Source of the DNA: Acinetobacter geminorum
Lineage (GTDB): Bacteria > Pseudomonadota > Gammaproteobacteria > Pseudomonadales > Moraxellaceae
Direction of reading: 5' to 3'
Assembly (NCBI RefSeq): GCF_013009345.1
Contig: NZ_JABELE010000011.1
Coordinates: 54,187 to 118,186 of the forward strand
DNA length: 64,000 bases
Shown piece after piece: positions 54,541 through 63,611 of the stretch. The notes under the pieces were generated by a model. That model was not told the DNA's origin. It made no database searches and saw only the letters and a list, made by a program, of their open reading frames with translations. Every line of letters begins with the position of its first letter. Position 1 is the first letter of the stretch. The translations under genes and the position numbers were made by a program.

Positions 54541-55563
54541 GTCTTTGTTGCATAAATAAATTTCATCCCCATACATGTTAGATGAATACAGAATCAAAAA
54601 GCCGATACAAAACAACGAACTGGTCTGAGTACAATCAGGCTTTACGTCAACGGGGTGCTTTCACCATTTGGTTTGATCCCCAAATGCAATGGTCTGCAAC
54701 ACCTACTGGAAAAAAAGGATGTCAACCTATCTAGACTGATATAGCAATTCAATTTGCCCTGACGATACGAAACCTGTTCCAACTGGCTTTACGCCAAACA
54801 CAAGGTTTCATTCAAAGCCTTTTTCAAATGGCTCACCTCGACTGGAATGTTCCAGACTTCTCAACATTGAGTCGGCGAGCAGATAAGCTCCAGCCACTTC
54901 TACATAAATCAGCAAAAAATCCACAGGAAGACTTGCATATTTTAGTTGATAGCACAGGGATCAAAGTTACAGGTGATGGGGAATGGGTGCGTAAAAAACA
55001 TGGCGTAAACCAACATCGTCAATGGCTGAAATTACATCTTGCGACAGATGCAAACAGTGGAGAAATACAAGCGGTTGAAGTCACGACCTGCCAATATGGT
55101 GATGCTGAAATGCTCCAACCTCTTTTAGATCAAATTGATGAACCCATTGCATCTGTCACGGCTGATGGTGCTTATGACACAGTGAATTGTTATGATGCGA
55201 TTTTGAAACGGCAAGCAAATGTAATTATCCCTCCTCGTTCCAATGCTGCTTTATGGGCAGAAAATGAAATTGGTAAAGCAAGGAATCATGCAGTACAAGG
55301 CTGTTGGGACAGGGGTCAAAAGCAGTGGAAACGAGATATTGGTTATCATCGACGATCCCGAATAGAGGCTAAAATGTTTGCCTTGAAACGACTTGGACAA
55401 GGTGTATCTAGTCGATGCTTTAATCGTCAGGTGGTTGACTTGCAAATAAGAGTCGATATTTTGAATAAATTTACTCAACTTGGTACAGCTAAAACGGTGG
55501 CTGTTGCATAAATATCTGAAGATTAGAACAACTCTACCTTTCGTCTATTTGTGCAACAAAGCC
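54541..55563 (+). mobile_element. Second IS5-family insertion sequence, degraded
   Basis: The element of about 1023 bp has a left end GTCTTTGTTGCATAAATA and a right end whose complement is GGCTTTGTTGCACAAATA, so the left terminus is altered. It splits the IS21 istB on one side and a chromosomal or island gene on the other, which means the two flanks did not originally belong together. Confidence 0.8.
54582..55511 (+). pseudogene. IS5-family transposase with an in-frame stop
   Basis: The frame from ATG 54582 reads MNTESKSRYKTTNWSEYNQALRQRGAFTIWFDPQMQW, then TAG at 54732-54734 (position of a probable glutamine), then TDIAIQFALTIRNLFQL and a full DDE domain (LVDSTGIKVTGDGEWVRKKHG, TADGAYDTVNCYDAI, DIGYHRRSRIEAKMFALKRLG). 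One nonsense mutation inactivates it. Confidence 0.87.
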
Positions 55564-56459
55564 AAGGACAATATGAACTTGTGATGAATCCTGAATATGA
55601 AGATTTTAATTTAGAATTATTACAAGACTATTGGCAATTTAATGAAATTGAAAAGCACCAGTTCACTTATTCTGTAAAAAAATTAGTGGAAAAATATGAT
55701 ATTAGTTCATCTGCAAAATTGGAAAGAATCGTTAAACACAGTGGACATTTAAAATATACGGGAATAAAAAACTGCAAAAAGTGCTATTTCGATTATGAAA
55801 TTTTTATACGTAAAGACATAGGCTTTAAAGATTGGAAGAATTACAAGAGAGAATTAGAATGCTATGACTGCCGTAGACGCTCTGTACAAAATTACATGAA
55901 CAAATATCTCAATGAGTTTAAATTGTGTATTCCAACATTGTCAGATGAGCCAATAGATTCACCGAAGCAGCAGCTCAGTTACTTAGAAAAAATAGTTCTG
56001 TATGTTATGCTCAGCAAAATTAAGATTGGCACAGACAATGTTTTGCCACAACATGAGTGGCGTTCATTTGTTGAACTTGAAGCCAATGGTGCTGGTGATC
56101 TTGTAAAAAGAATATTTGAAAAAGGCTATCTTTTTAAAACAAATGAATTTGACGAATTTATACAAAAACAAGCTGATTTGCGCCAGCTACATTCAGATTG
56201 TAGACAATATTTGAATGAAAATATAACGCATGAAATTCAAACTTACTTAGCCTTAAATTTTAAGGCAGACATAAATCTTGTGATTCCTGAATGCTACGAT
56301 TACCTAGAGCAGTGGACCTTTGGGCTGTATGAGGAAATTATGGGTTCAAAAGTTTATATCAAAGACTTCAAGGAAATTGAAAAATATATAAAAAATAAAA
56401 GATTAAATGAAGTGTATGCCTTGCTTGATTTTGTTCGCCAATACAAAAAATCCCTGTAA
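55564..56459 (+). pseudogene. 5'-truncated unknown protein with two CxxC pairs
   Basis: The open frame enters from the IS5 end (GTG 55551 lies in the IS) and continues for about 298 residues. It has NCKKCYFDYEIFIRKD and LECYDCRRRSVQN, two CxxC pairs 34 residues apart that could bind zinc. The C-terminal half is helical and charged. No family is recognised. The native start is missing, so the present protein is probably a remnant. It belongs to the island cargo with the next gene. Confidence 0.55.
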
Positions 56460-56473
56460 AGAAAAATAATGCT

Positions 56474-56854
56474 TTGGAATTGGATTTAATGCGGATGCTT
56501 CTTAAATATGATTTACAGCATATTTTGAGCTTGTTTTGGTATCAGTCGAAATTTGTAGGTGATCGGTTACGCACCTTAGAGCTATCGGGTGATGAAAACG
56601 CTAGGTTTATTAAAGATACTGTTTTTGCTAAGAAAATATCGACTTATTTAGATTATTTAGACCATAAAGATGAAAAACCTAAGTATCCGAGGAATCTTCC
56701 TGGAAATTGGACGTATTCCGAGATTGAGCTGTTTGTTAGTGCCCAATTATTGGCAACTATGAAAAGTGGGAAAAGTATACGCCTAGCGAAATCTTGGCTT
56801 TGTGGGAAGAGACAAGAGGAATTGAGCTTGAGAACGCAAGCGCTTGATTGCTAA
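56474..56854 (+). CDS. Hypothetical protein downstream of the truncated gene
   Basis: The frame is open from 56429. TTG 56474 or ATG 56489 are possible starts and the second is more usual. The product (about 121-126 aa) is helical and charged (MLLKYDLQHILSLFWYQSKFVGDRLRTLELSGDENARF...SEIELFVSAQLLATMKSGKSIRLAKSWL). I do not recognise it. Its close spacing to the upstream remnant suggests a former two-gene unit. Confidence 0.45.
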   Translation: MELDLMRMLLKYDLQHILSLFWYQSKFVGDRLRTLELSGDENARFIKDTVFAKKISTYLDYLDHKDEKPKYPRNLPGNWTYSEIELFVSAQLLATMKSGKSIRLAKSWLCGKRQEELSLRTQALDC

Positions 56855-56887
56855 ATTTTGATTTTTCAAATAGCGAGGTAAATTTTT

Positions 56888-57925
56888 TCATTCCAAGAAA
56901 ATTACAGTTAACCCCTTATGGAGGACTTTAGCTAAGTTATTAGCATCCCAATTAGTCAATCGGATACAACCATGCGATGCTGTTTTAGAAATTAAGGCGG
57001 GATTTGGCGTACCATGAATCCCAAAAGAAGGTCGAGATAAACCAATCCAAATATTTCCTACAGGGTTGTTGGGTCCTGGGGGGAGGCTTAAGGGCTTAAG
57101 ATTTTTGCCTTGAATAAAATTCTTAGGGTTATAACTATAATGTGGATTGAACACGATACTGCCGATGGCATGCGTGCCAGTGGGTGAGGGATTATCTTCG
57201 CTCCCGATCGTTGCAGGAAAAGATGCAATGATCTTATTTTGTCGATTAAGCAAATATAATTGTTTAGAACCTTTGTGTGCAATAATGCTTTGCACATTAT
57301 TTGGCAAAACATTTATTACATTTGCGACAATAATCTTTTCACCGACTTTATTAAAATTTGCGCCTGAATTAATTTTTTGTAGAAACAATTCATCCATATG
57401 GAATTTTTCACCGAGCATTTCGGTCACACGAGTGTAATACAAGCCCTTCATTCTTGATTGTTCAGCATAATCTACAGGGATCGATTGAGCATAAGGAACT
57501 TTTAAGTCTTGTGTGGTAATGGTGTACTTAATAAACGTCGGTTGAGTTGTATCTTCATTTAAAAGCTGCCAAGTATTTGCGTCTAAGATTCCGTCACCAC
57601 TTAAACCCTTCATAATCTGAAAAGCGGAAATGGCTTTCACAGTATTTAGGCCCAATATGCCATCAATTGCACCTGAGGATGAGTAATGGCGACTCAACAG
57701 CACTTGTAACTTTGCGTAAACAGGAAGATAGCCTTTTTCAAGATTGTCCGACCACTCCGCTTTATTTAGATTATCTAAAGACCATGTGTCGGCTTGGTTT
57801 AACAGTGCTAAATTGTTTAGATTGTTAGTGGTAGGAGGAAGTGATTTTTGTGGTTCAGCTGCAAGAGTATAAGTCGAAAAAATATACATACTACTCAGGC
57901 AAATAACTAAAAAGCGACTCAACAT
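56888..57925 (-). CDS. Periplasmic L,D-transpeptidase (YkuD family)
   Basis: The 345-aa protein has a signal peptide (MLSRFLVICLSSMYIFSTYTLAAEP). A peptidoglycan-binding domain follows (about 70-125: LQVLLSRHYSSSGAIDGILGLNTVKAISAFQ). The catalytic domain has IHGTPNPALISKTASHGCIRLTNWDA, whose Cys in SHGCIRL is the nucleophile. It cross-links peptidoglycan (3-3 bonds) or attaches other groups. It lies inside the island between an unknown gene and an ISAba1-like end, so it is accessory to the core L,D-transpeptidases. Confidence 0.93.
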   Translation of the reverse strand: MLSRFLVICLSSMYIFSTYTLAAEPQKSLPPTTNNLNNLALLNQADTWSLDNLNKAEWSDNLEKGYLPVYAKLQVLLSRHYSSSGAIDGILGLNTVKAISAFQIMKGLSGDGILDANTWQLLNEDTTQPTFIKYTITTQDLKVPYAQSIPVDYAEQSRMKGLYYTRVTEMLGEKFHMDELFLQKINSGANFNKVGEKIIVANVINVLPNNVQSIIAHKGSKQLYLLNRQNKIIASFPATIGSEDNPSPTGTHAIGSIVFNPHYSYNPKNFIQGKNLKPLSLPPGPNNPVGNIWIGLSRPSFGIHGTPNPALISKTASHGCIRLTNWDANNLAKVLHKGLTVIFLE

Positions 57926-58034
57926 AACGACTAACCCCCAAACTAATTTTATTGATCAAAATAACTGCACTCATATTTTAAATAAAGTTGATAATTTAAA
58001 AATGTATATAAAATGCGGCTTTGTAACAATTTTA

Positions 58035-58558
58035 ACTCTGTACACGACAAATTTCATAGGGCCCTTGTCCTATCAGGCTTTTTCTTTCTTAAAATTGCTA
58101 GCACTTTCTTAAATTCTTCTTTTTTCCCAAAACCAATCAAACGTAGAATAGCCATTTGAACATGGTCCAAACCGTAGCGAAATAAACTTACTGAAAGTCG
58201 TCCATGCTTCTTTATTTTTATCGCTTTTTTTCGATCATGTTGCCATTCACCTGTTAAATAGCACCAACAGAAACCGATAGCTAGCACTGCTATCAATTTC
58301 TTGACTCGTCTAGGGTCTGTTAAACGAGTATTTTCAAGATTGAATCCACGTCCTTTGAGACAACTAAATAAGGTTTCGATTTCCCAGCGTAATGCATAAT
58401 CACGAATAGCTGAAGCATTCAACATAGGAGAAACAACAAGTAAAAGTTCTCCATCTTCTAATCGTAGCGCACTAATATACAGTTTCACTCGACCAACCCA
58501 AATACGTCGTTTACGACATTCAGTTTGACCAACTTGAAGATGACGAAATAAATCACTA
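58035..58558 (-). mobile_element. ISAba1-like IS4-family element, 3' half
   Basis: The end CTCTGTACACGACAAATTTC (58035) is the ISAba1-type inverted repeat. The transposase frame (minus) runs from here to the IS1 insertion at 58559 and lacks its 5' half. ISAba1 and relatives can drive adjacent genes from the opposite end; that end is missing here. Confidence 0.75.
58054..58558 (-). pseudogene. IS4-family transposase, 5'-truncated
   Basis: The frame reads DLFRHLQVGQTECRKRRIWVGRVKLYISALRLEDGELLLVVSPML...IRDYALRWEIETLFSCLKGRGFNLENTRLTDPRRVKKLIAVLAIGFCW. It includes the YREK-type block of IS4 transposases (RWEIETLFSCLKGRGFNLE). The N-terminal part is removed by the IS1 insertion, whose first codons extend the frame artificially. 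Confidence 0.85.
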
Positions 58559-59344
58559 GGTGGTGTTTCAAAAAGTATGCTGGCGTTAAACAAATCCGTT
58601 ATTAAGGTAAAAGAAAGTCAAATCAAAGGCTTTAAAATGATTTTCGAGCTTTTTAGAAAAGTTGCAACTTCTCCTAAATCCACGCCTGATTCGATGACGA
58701 ATTCTACAATTGTTACCTTCAATACCGACGGTAAAAAACTTACCGATCACTTGCTTGCAACATTGAAATGCTGTAATAAAACTATCCCAATGATCACTCG
58801 CAATTCGAGCATATTGAACCCCAAGCTTTTTAAGTCTAGCTTTAAGACGTTGAACCGTTGCTAAATCCCGCTTACCCCAAACATAAGCAACAATTTCTCC
58901 AGATTCTCGATGGTAGGCATAAATAAGCCATTGTTTATTTTTCTTATTCCCTACAAAAGTCCAAAGTTCATCGACTTCAAGACATTCGTAGTGGCTTTGT
59001 TTAGGCTGAATCTGATAGATCGATTCACTTAAGGTTCGTAATACCTTGCCAATGCTGATACGCTCGACTTCAGCAATATCTCTTACACCGCTTCCTCTGA
59101 TCATTAAATGTAATATCTTGCCGGTAATACCTGAGTTACACCCTTGATAGCTTAATGCATGAGCACCAATAAACTGACGTTTGCAATCTTTGCATTGATG
59201 GTTTTATTTCCATCTACTTTGATGCCATTTCTCTTTATATTGTTACTTAGACAGGTAGGACATTTGATTTGTAGCGTTATTTTCATACCTCTATTTTATC
59301 AAAAGCCATATTGTTTTTTTCAGCATACTTTTTGAAACACCACC
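58559..59344 (-). mobile_element. IS1-family insertion sequence, second copy (minus strand)
   Basis: The element has the same ends as the copy at 51886-52672 in inverted orientation. It interrupts the ISAba1-like element. No target duplication is seen, and sequence beyond 59344 does not continue the IS4 gene, so a deletion followed the insertion. Confidence 0.9.
58586..59286 (-). pseudogene. IS1-family transposase, frameshifted
   Basis: The protein is near identical to the intact copy (LTFF...VDELWTFVGNKK). However, one base is missing in the zinc-ribbon region (about 59208), which breaks the frame. The long part from 59104 starts inside the protein. Probably inactive unless supplied in trans. 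Confidence 0.85.
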
Positions 59345-59398
59345 AAATAAGAACGGGTGTTTAGCTTCAAATAAGAATATCTGTCCATTTAATAAGAA
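59345..59398. repeat. Three spaced AATAAGAA repeats
   Basis: AAATAAGAA (59345-59353), AAATAAGAA (59369-59377) and TAATAAGAA (59390-59398) are spaced 24 and 21 bp apart, next to the IS1 end. Repeats at roughly two helix turns resemble transposase sites at the end of a larger transposon. Confidence 0.4.
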
Positions 59399-59435
59399 TA
59401 TGCAATTAATGCAATTTTGAAAAATCTAATTATAA

Positions 59436-59466
59436 AAGCCAATTATTTCAGCGAGATAATTGGCTT
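59436..59466 (-). terminator. Terminator of the island replication genes
   Basis: AAGCCAATTAT and ATAATTGGCTT pair perfectly with a 9-nt loop, just after the stop of the minus-strand DnaC-like gene, with T-rich sequence on the minus-strand exit. Confidence 0.75.
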
Positions 59467-59481
59467 AAGTAAAGAGTCGTA

Positions 59482-60228
59482 TTATTTGGTTATCCGCTGA
59501 TCATCCCAATAACACGGTACTACAATCAAATTGTTTTCATGTAATCGTGACCATAATCGGATACCTAAATCTCGCTGCATATTTTGGACTGTGAAATTGG
59601 AAATCAGAAGGGTAGATTTCATGTTGTCATAACGACTATACAAAACCTTATGTACCATCTCCAGGCGTTTTTCATGCCGGTCATGCAGGCCATATTCATC
59701 AATCACTAATAAATCAAAACTGGAGAAATGGTCGATGACTTCTTTCTCAGAGCGTGAAGTATCTGACCAAGTATCCATCATTTTTTGAGCAATTTCTGCA
59801 CTGGTATAGTAGCGTGCAGATTTTGTACTGTTATGCAGAATGTTGCGAATAATTGATGCACTCAGATGGGTTTTACCTGTACCCGGTGTACCAATCATCA
59901 ACATGTTCGGGTTGTGGTCAGAAATAATTTGCTGTGCAAATGCCTGACATAGCTTGATGATATTGTCTTGTGCAGGGCATGCAACTACATAATTCTTGAA
60001 GCCACTATCCAGGTAGCGTTTATTGAGCCCTGAATTTTTAATTTTCTGTTGTAGCAATCGCTGTTGCAGTTCATCCTCATAGGCTGCATGTGAGTGATGC
60101 ACGGTTTCTTTGGCACACAATTTACAGAGCCTGTGACCTGCGATTTCCATCAGGGGTGTATGATGGGTAGGACAGAGTGTTTCCGTTGTTTCTGAGTGAA
60201 ACTGGAGTGTTTTAAGCATGGTATTCAT
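59482..60228 (-). CDS. DnaC-like helicase loader ATPase
   Basis: The 248-aa protein has an N-terminal zinc-finger-like segment (CPTHHTPLMEIAGHRLCKLC) and an AAA+ domain with Walker A MIGTPGTGKTHLSASI and Walker B LLVIDEYG. It resembles E. coli DnaC and phage helicase loaders. With the upstream DUF1376 protein it forms a phage-style replication module, suggesting the island, or its ancestor, replicates when excised. Confidence 0.9.
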   Translation of the reverse strand: MNTMLKTLQFHSETTETLCPTHHTPLMEIAGHRLCKLCAKETVHHSHAAYEDELQQRLLQQKIKNSGLNKRYLDSGFKNYVVACPAQDNIIKLCQAFAQQIISDHNPNMLMIGTPGTGKTHLSASIIRNILHNSTKSARYYTSAEIAQKMMDTWSDTSRSEKEVIDHFSSFDLLVIDEYGLHDRHEKRLEMVHKVLYSRYDNMKSTLLISNFTVQNMQRDLGIRLWSRLHENNLIVVPCYWDDQRITK

Positions 60229-60238
60229 GACTGATCTC

Positions 60239-60817
60239 CTAAATCCACTTTGAATTTTCTAAAAAATCCTCATTTTTTTCTTCAAAATTTGAAGATGAAG
60301 ATGAAGATGAAGATGAAGATGAAGATGAAGATGAAGATGAAGATGAAGATGAAGATGAAGATGAAGGGCATGGTTCAAGCATGACTTGAGTAATACTCAG
60401 GCTCTTCTCTAGAGCTGCTTGAGCATTTACTTTTCGTTGCATAGTTGATGCTTGAGCATTACTTGCAGATTTATTCCAGCGTGCTTGAGCTGCATTTTTA
60501 GCTTTATCAGATTTCATCTGTTGATTTTGCAATGCTTGGTTTTTTAAACTGGTTAAAAAACTTGAAAGAATTTGTTCAGATTCGACTTCAAATAATTCCA
60601 ATGCTGTCAGCGTATTCAACAAAGTTTTAGCCTTGGTATGCTGCGGTAATTTCGTGATGCTGCATACCGTTGCTAAATCATGAGGAATAGTTCCATTTTT
60701 CCAGAAATCCATCATTAACAGCAGTGATGCACCGATTTGCTCTGCAGTCATTCGTGCAAATTTTGCCTGTAAGTCGCCAATATAGAGTGGCATCCAAATT
60801 GAAATATCTTTATGCAT
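60239..60817 (-). CDS. DUF1376 (YdaU-like) replication protein with a poly-serine tract
   Basis: The 192-aa protein starts MHKDISIWMPLYIGDLQAKFARMTAEQIGASLLLMMDFWKNGTIP, the DUF1376 signature of phage and prophage replication initiators. The middle is a basic region (KAKNAAQARWNKS). A run of 25 serines at about residues 152-176 is encoded by 12 GAAGAT hexamer repeats (60291-60362). It lies 10 bp ahead of the DnaC-like gene. The ribosome site AAGGTG precedes ATG. Confidence 0.88.
   Translation of the reverse strand: MHKDISIWMPLYIGDLQAKFARMTAEQIGASLLLMMDFWKNGTIPHDLATVCSITKLPQHTKAKTLLNTLTALELFEVESEQILSSFLTSLKNQALQNQQMKSDKAKNAAQARWNKSASNAQASTMQRKVNAQAALEKSLSITQVMLEPCPSSSSSSSSSSSSSSSSSSSSSSSSSNFEEKNEDFLENSKWI
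60291..60366. repeat. GAAGAT hexanucleotide microsatellite
   Basis: There are twelve tandem GAAGAT units (60291-60362) plus GAAG. Being a multiple of three, changes in repeat number alter only the length of the serine tract, not the frame. Confidence 0.95.
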
Positions 60818-60886
60818 GTGTTCACCTTTTTTATAGGTATAGAGGGGCTAAGGTCATCGATTGGACGACCTTGTATATTTATTAGA

Positions 60887-61141
60887 TCAGGGAGCTAAGC
60901 TCATTAACCGGAGGCGAGCCTGTTGGGCCAGGTCGTCGTAATGGGCTTGTCCATCATCCAGCATTCGCTGTAGCCAAAGTCTCAACGCCTGGTGATCATC
61001 GAAGCATTTATTGATTTCCAGCAAAAAGGCCAGATTGTGCAGTTTGGGAATGTGTAACTCATGAATGAGTTCACGCGCGACCATATCTGCTTCTGGGCTA
61101 ACGACTACACCACCAAAGAAAGCTTTACTATTCATGTGCAA
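60887..61141 (-). CDS. Hypothetical island protein, 84 aa
   Basis: This small helical protein (MVARELIHELHIPKLHNLAFLLEINKCFDDHQALRLWLQRMLDDGQAHYDDLAQQARLRL) overlaps the integrase stop by 14 bp; ATG 61135 is an alternative start. It has no recognised domain. Its place between the integrase and the replication genes suggests a co-transcribed element gene. Confidence 0.65.
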   Translation of the reverse strand: MHMNSKAFFGGVVVSPEADMVARELIHELHIPKLHNLAFLLEINKCFDDHQALRLWLQRMLDDGQAHYDDLAQQARLRLMSLAP

Positions 61142-62309
61142 GCTCCTCTGTATTTAGTCTTTCCAGCATGGCTTCAAATGCACTGCCATCGCGACGCGTA
61201 ACATTGGGAATATAGCGGCTGTAAACACGGAACAGCATTTCAGTGGTCGAATGACCTAGCTGACGTGCAATCCATTCAGGATTTTCACCCGCAGATAACC
61301 AAAGTGTGGCAGCTGTGTGACGTGTTTGATAAGCACGACGAGGCGTTAATCCTAAAAAACGCAGGATAGGGTGCCATACACGCTTATTAACTAAACGGTA
61401 GTCTAGAGGACCACCATCACGGTTGCAGAAGACGAAGTCCGATTTTCCGTTGTTGAGGCTTTTCTGTTGCAGAAAGGCTTGGTACACCCGGTCATTCATC
61501 TGGATCGTGCGGTCAGAACCATACGTTTTGGTTCCACCAAGAACACCATTCACTAACGCTTCACGGATATGGATCTCACGACGTTGCAAGTCGATATTTT
61601 TCCATTGAAGGCCATCGATTTCACTGGTGCGCATACCCGTAAAAAAGCGGATGGTGTAATAAGGTTTAAAGTCGTCACGAACAGATGTAATAATTCGCTG
61701 AACTTCTTCAAGAGAGAAAGGCGTGACTTCAATCCGACCTTCTTTCAAACTTTTTATGTTTTTGTAAGGGCTATCAAAATCATATCGTTCGGATGCGCTA
61801 TCTAGTATCATACGAAGTACTGTCATAATCTGGTTGATTCGTGATGGTGAAAGGCATTCTTGGTTATTTCCGTATGTCACTTTGGCGAGGGATGAACGGA
61901 ATCCAAGGATGTCTGACTTTTTGATGTTAATAACAGAAATTGTTCCGAAATATGGAGTTAAATATTTTCGAATAACAATCCTAATTTTTTCTGCGTAGCT
62001 GCTACGCCATTCTATTTCTTTATCAGCAACCCATATTTCACAGTACTTAGAAAAAACAGGTGCTTTAGAACTCACTGCATTGATTTGGTTTTCAGCAGCT
62101 TTAATTTCTGCCAGTCGAGCACTTTTGGGAAAATATTTTGCATAATCAAATACACCTAAGAGCATTTCAGCTTCCATACGTTCAATCGCTTTTTCAAGTT
62201 TTTTGCGATTGTTAGGTGTGTCCTCCATTGCAGTTGTTTCACGGCAACGCTTATTTAAGTACCGAAAATCGATTGTAAGCTTGCCGTATCTAGTACGGAT
62301 TGAAGCCAT
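61128..62309 (-). CDS. int: Tyrosine site-specific integrase of the island
   Basis: The 393-aa protein has an N-terminal arm-binding segment, a SAM-like core domain (FSKYCEIWVADKEIEWRSSYAEKIRIVIRKYLTPYFG) and the catalytic domain. Arg lies in FFTGMRTSEIDGLQWKNIDL, the His-x-x-Arg in YQTRHTAATLWL, then GHST and Tyr in YSRYIPN. It should recombine the element with tRNA-Gly. It lies about 1 kb from the tRNA, with an AlpA-like gene just upstream. It is independent of the large recombinases at the left end. Confidence 0.95.
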   Translation of the reverse strand: MASIRTRYGKLTIDFRYLNKRCRETTAMEDTPNNRKKLEKAIERMEAEMLLGVFDYAKYFPKSARLAEIKAAENQINAVSSKAPVFSKYCEIWVADKEIEWRSSYAEKIRIVIRKYLTPYFGTISVINIKKSDILGFRSSLAKVTYGNNQECLSPSRINQIMTVLRMILDSASERYDFDSPYKNIKSLKEGRIEVTPFSLEEVQRIITSVRDDFKPYYTIRFFTGMRTSEIDGLQWKNIDLQRREIHIREALVNGVLGGTKTYGSDRTIQMNDRVYQAFLQQKSLNNGKSDFVFCNRDGGPLDYRLVNKRVWHPILRFLGLTPRRAYQTRHTAATLWLSAGENPEWIARQLGHSTTEMLFRVYSRYIPNVTRRDGSAFEAMLERLNTEELAHE

Positions 62310-62322
62310 TGGCTTGAAACTC

Positions 62323-62538
62323 CTATTGTAGTTGTAGGCTATGTAGAGAACCGAACGAGGTTTTAGTCATGTCTTCCTCAATACGTTCCCAAACAAAAAG
62401 AATTTTGCGTCCACCAAATGGGCGAATGTAATGAACGCCTTCGAGTAAAACACTATCTTTGAGTTGATTTCGGATAGTACGCTCGTTGTAATGAATTCGT
62501 TCCGACAGTTCTTTTGTAGTAAGATACGTGAAGTTCAT
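62323..62538 (-). CDS. AlpA-like small DNA-binding protein (excisionase candidate)
   Basis: The 71-aa protein has a winged-helix/AlpA-like segment (YLTTKELSERIHYNERTIRNQLKDSVLLEGVHYIRPFGGRKILFVWERIEE). Such small proteins are excision factors or integrase activators. It ends 13 bp before the integrase start, so the two are probably co-transcribed. Confidence 0.8.
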   Translation of the reverse strand: MNFTYLTTKELSERIHYNERTIRNQLKDSVLLEGVHYIRPFGGRKILFVWERIEEDMTKTSFGSLHSLQLQ

Positions 62539-62648
62539 ATGTATATCCTTTTAAAAAGTATCACAATGATGTTATTTAAGATCACAATGCAATACTATAA
62601 GCATTTAATACATCATGCAAGTACTTTATTACACAATGGTGGTAATTA

Positions 62649-62858
62649 ATGATAGTTTGCAATTTACCAGTCTTATTAGCTGAGCGCAGAATGAAGGTTG
62701 CGGATGTTGCGCGTGAAACAGGGATGAGTAAAACTACTCTGCATAAACTCTATAATGGTCAATCGACGCGTATTGATTTTGAAACTATTGAAAAGCTCTG
62801 CTTATTGCTAAATGTAGAAGTAGGGGAGCTTCTAAAATTACAAGCTGATGAAGACTAA
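62649..62858 (+). CDS. XRE-family regulator, 69 aa
   Basis: The protein is a single Cro/CI-like helix-turn-helix (LPVLLAERRMKVADVARETGMSKTTLHKLYNGQSTRIDFETIEKLCLLLNVEVGELL). It is divergent from the AlpA-integrase operon across a 110-bp gap, so it may be the repressor of excision genes. Palindromes with the core GTGACCAAATTTGGTCAC lie downstream. Confidence 0.88.
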   Translation: MIVCNLPVLLAERRMKVADVARETGMSKTTLHKLYNGQSTRIDFETIEKLCLLLNVEVGELLKLQADED

Positions 62859-62881
62859 GTTAATGAAATATTAATAAAAAT

Positions 62882-63180
62882 AAGGTGACCAAATTTGGTC
62901 ACCTTCCTTTTTTGAAGTATTTTTAATTGTGAGAACAGTCGTTAAATCTGGCTCTTTGGGCAGAGTTTTTGAAACTAGAAATGATTAGTATTTGTCGATA
63001 TTTTTATTGCGTGACCAAATTTGGTCACGATCCTATTTGATCTTGTAAAAATATTGAATTGAAAATAATAGAAGTCTAATGACATAGAAATTTTCGATGG
63101 AATAATTTTTTAAGCAGTTTTAGAAAGGGGTTCTTATCTTTTTGATTTATTGAAGGCACTTTTTGGTCACTTATGGTCAC
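62882..63180. promoter_or_regulatory. Repeated GGTCAC palindromes at the island right border
   Basis: A 24-bp perfect palindrome (62882-62905) and a 20-bp one (63010-63029) share the core GTGACCAAATTTGGTCAC. A third site has two GGTCAC half-sites in direct order (63165-63170 and 63175-63180). The first, followed by T-rich DNA, may also end the XRE gene. They lie between the regulator and attR and may be integrase arm sites or operators. There is no other gene in 62859-63305. Confidence 0.6.
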
Positions 63181-63270
63181 CTGCAAATTGAAGACGTTGG
63201 GATAGACGTTATTTGAAAGCAGTCTAAAAATCTTTCTTGTTTTAAAAAATCTAATAAAATCAACAATAAA

Positions 63271-63298
63271 AAAGCCCCCATCTTTCGATGAGGGCTTT
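63271..63298 (-). terminator. Terminator after tRNA-Gly
   Basis: AAAGCCC-CCATC and GATG-AGGGCTTT pair with a small bulge around TTTC, followed by a T-run on the minus strand. It ends the tRNA transcript. Confidence 0.8.
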
Positions 63299-63305
63299 CT
63301 GAATT

Positions 63306-63381
<76 letters not shown>

Positions 63382-63611
63382 GTGCCGCTTATAATACATT
63401 AAGCAAAACAAGGGTCAACAACTTTATGCAAATAATTATGCTGATTGCATAAAATAAAAACAGAAATGAGCATTTAGTGGTATTTCTATTGTTAAGTTGC
63501 CGAATAAATAGACATTTTGTTTGAAGTCAAAGCATACAAGAGCAACTTTTGTTTGTGTGTAGACAAGGTATACTAGGTTCAAATATACGAATAATCGTAA
63601 AAGGAAAAGCT

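Noticed and set aside
60291..60366. CRISPR array or iteron origin
   Set aside because: The repeat is a 6-bp tandem microsatellite within a coding frame with no spacers.
62882..62905. 24-bp palindrome as a simple terminator only
   Set aside because: The same core recurs perfectly at 63010-63029 without a T-run, so termination alone does not explain it.
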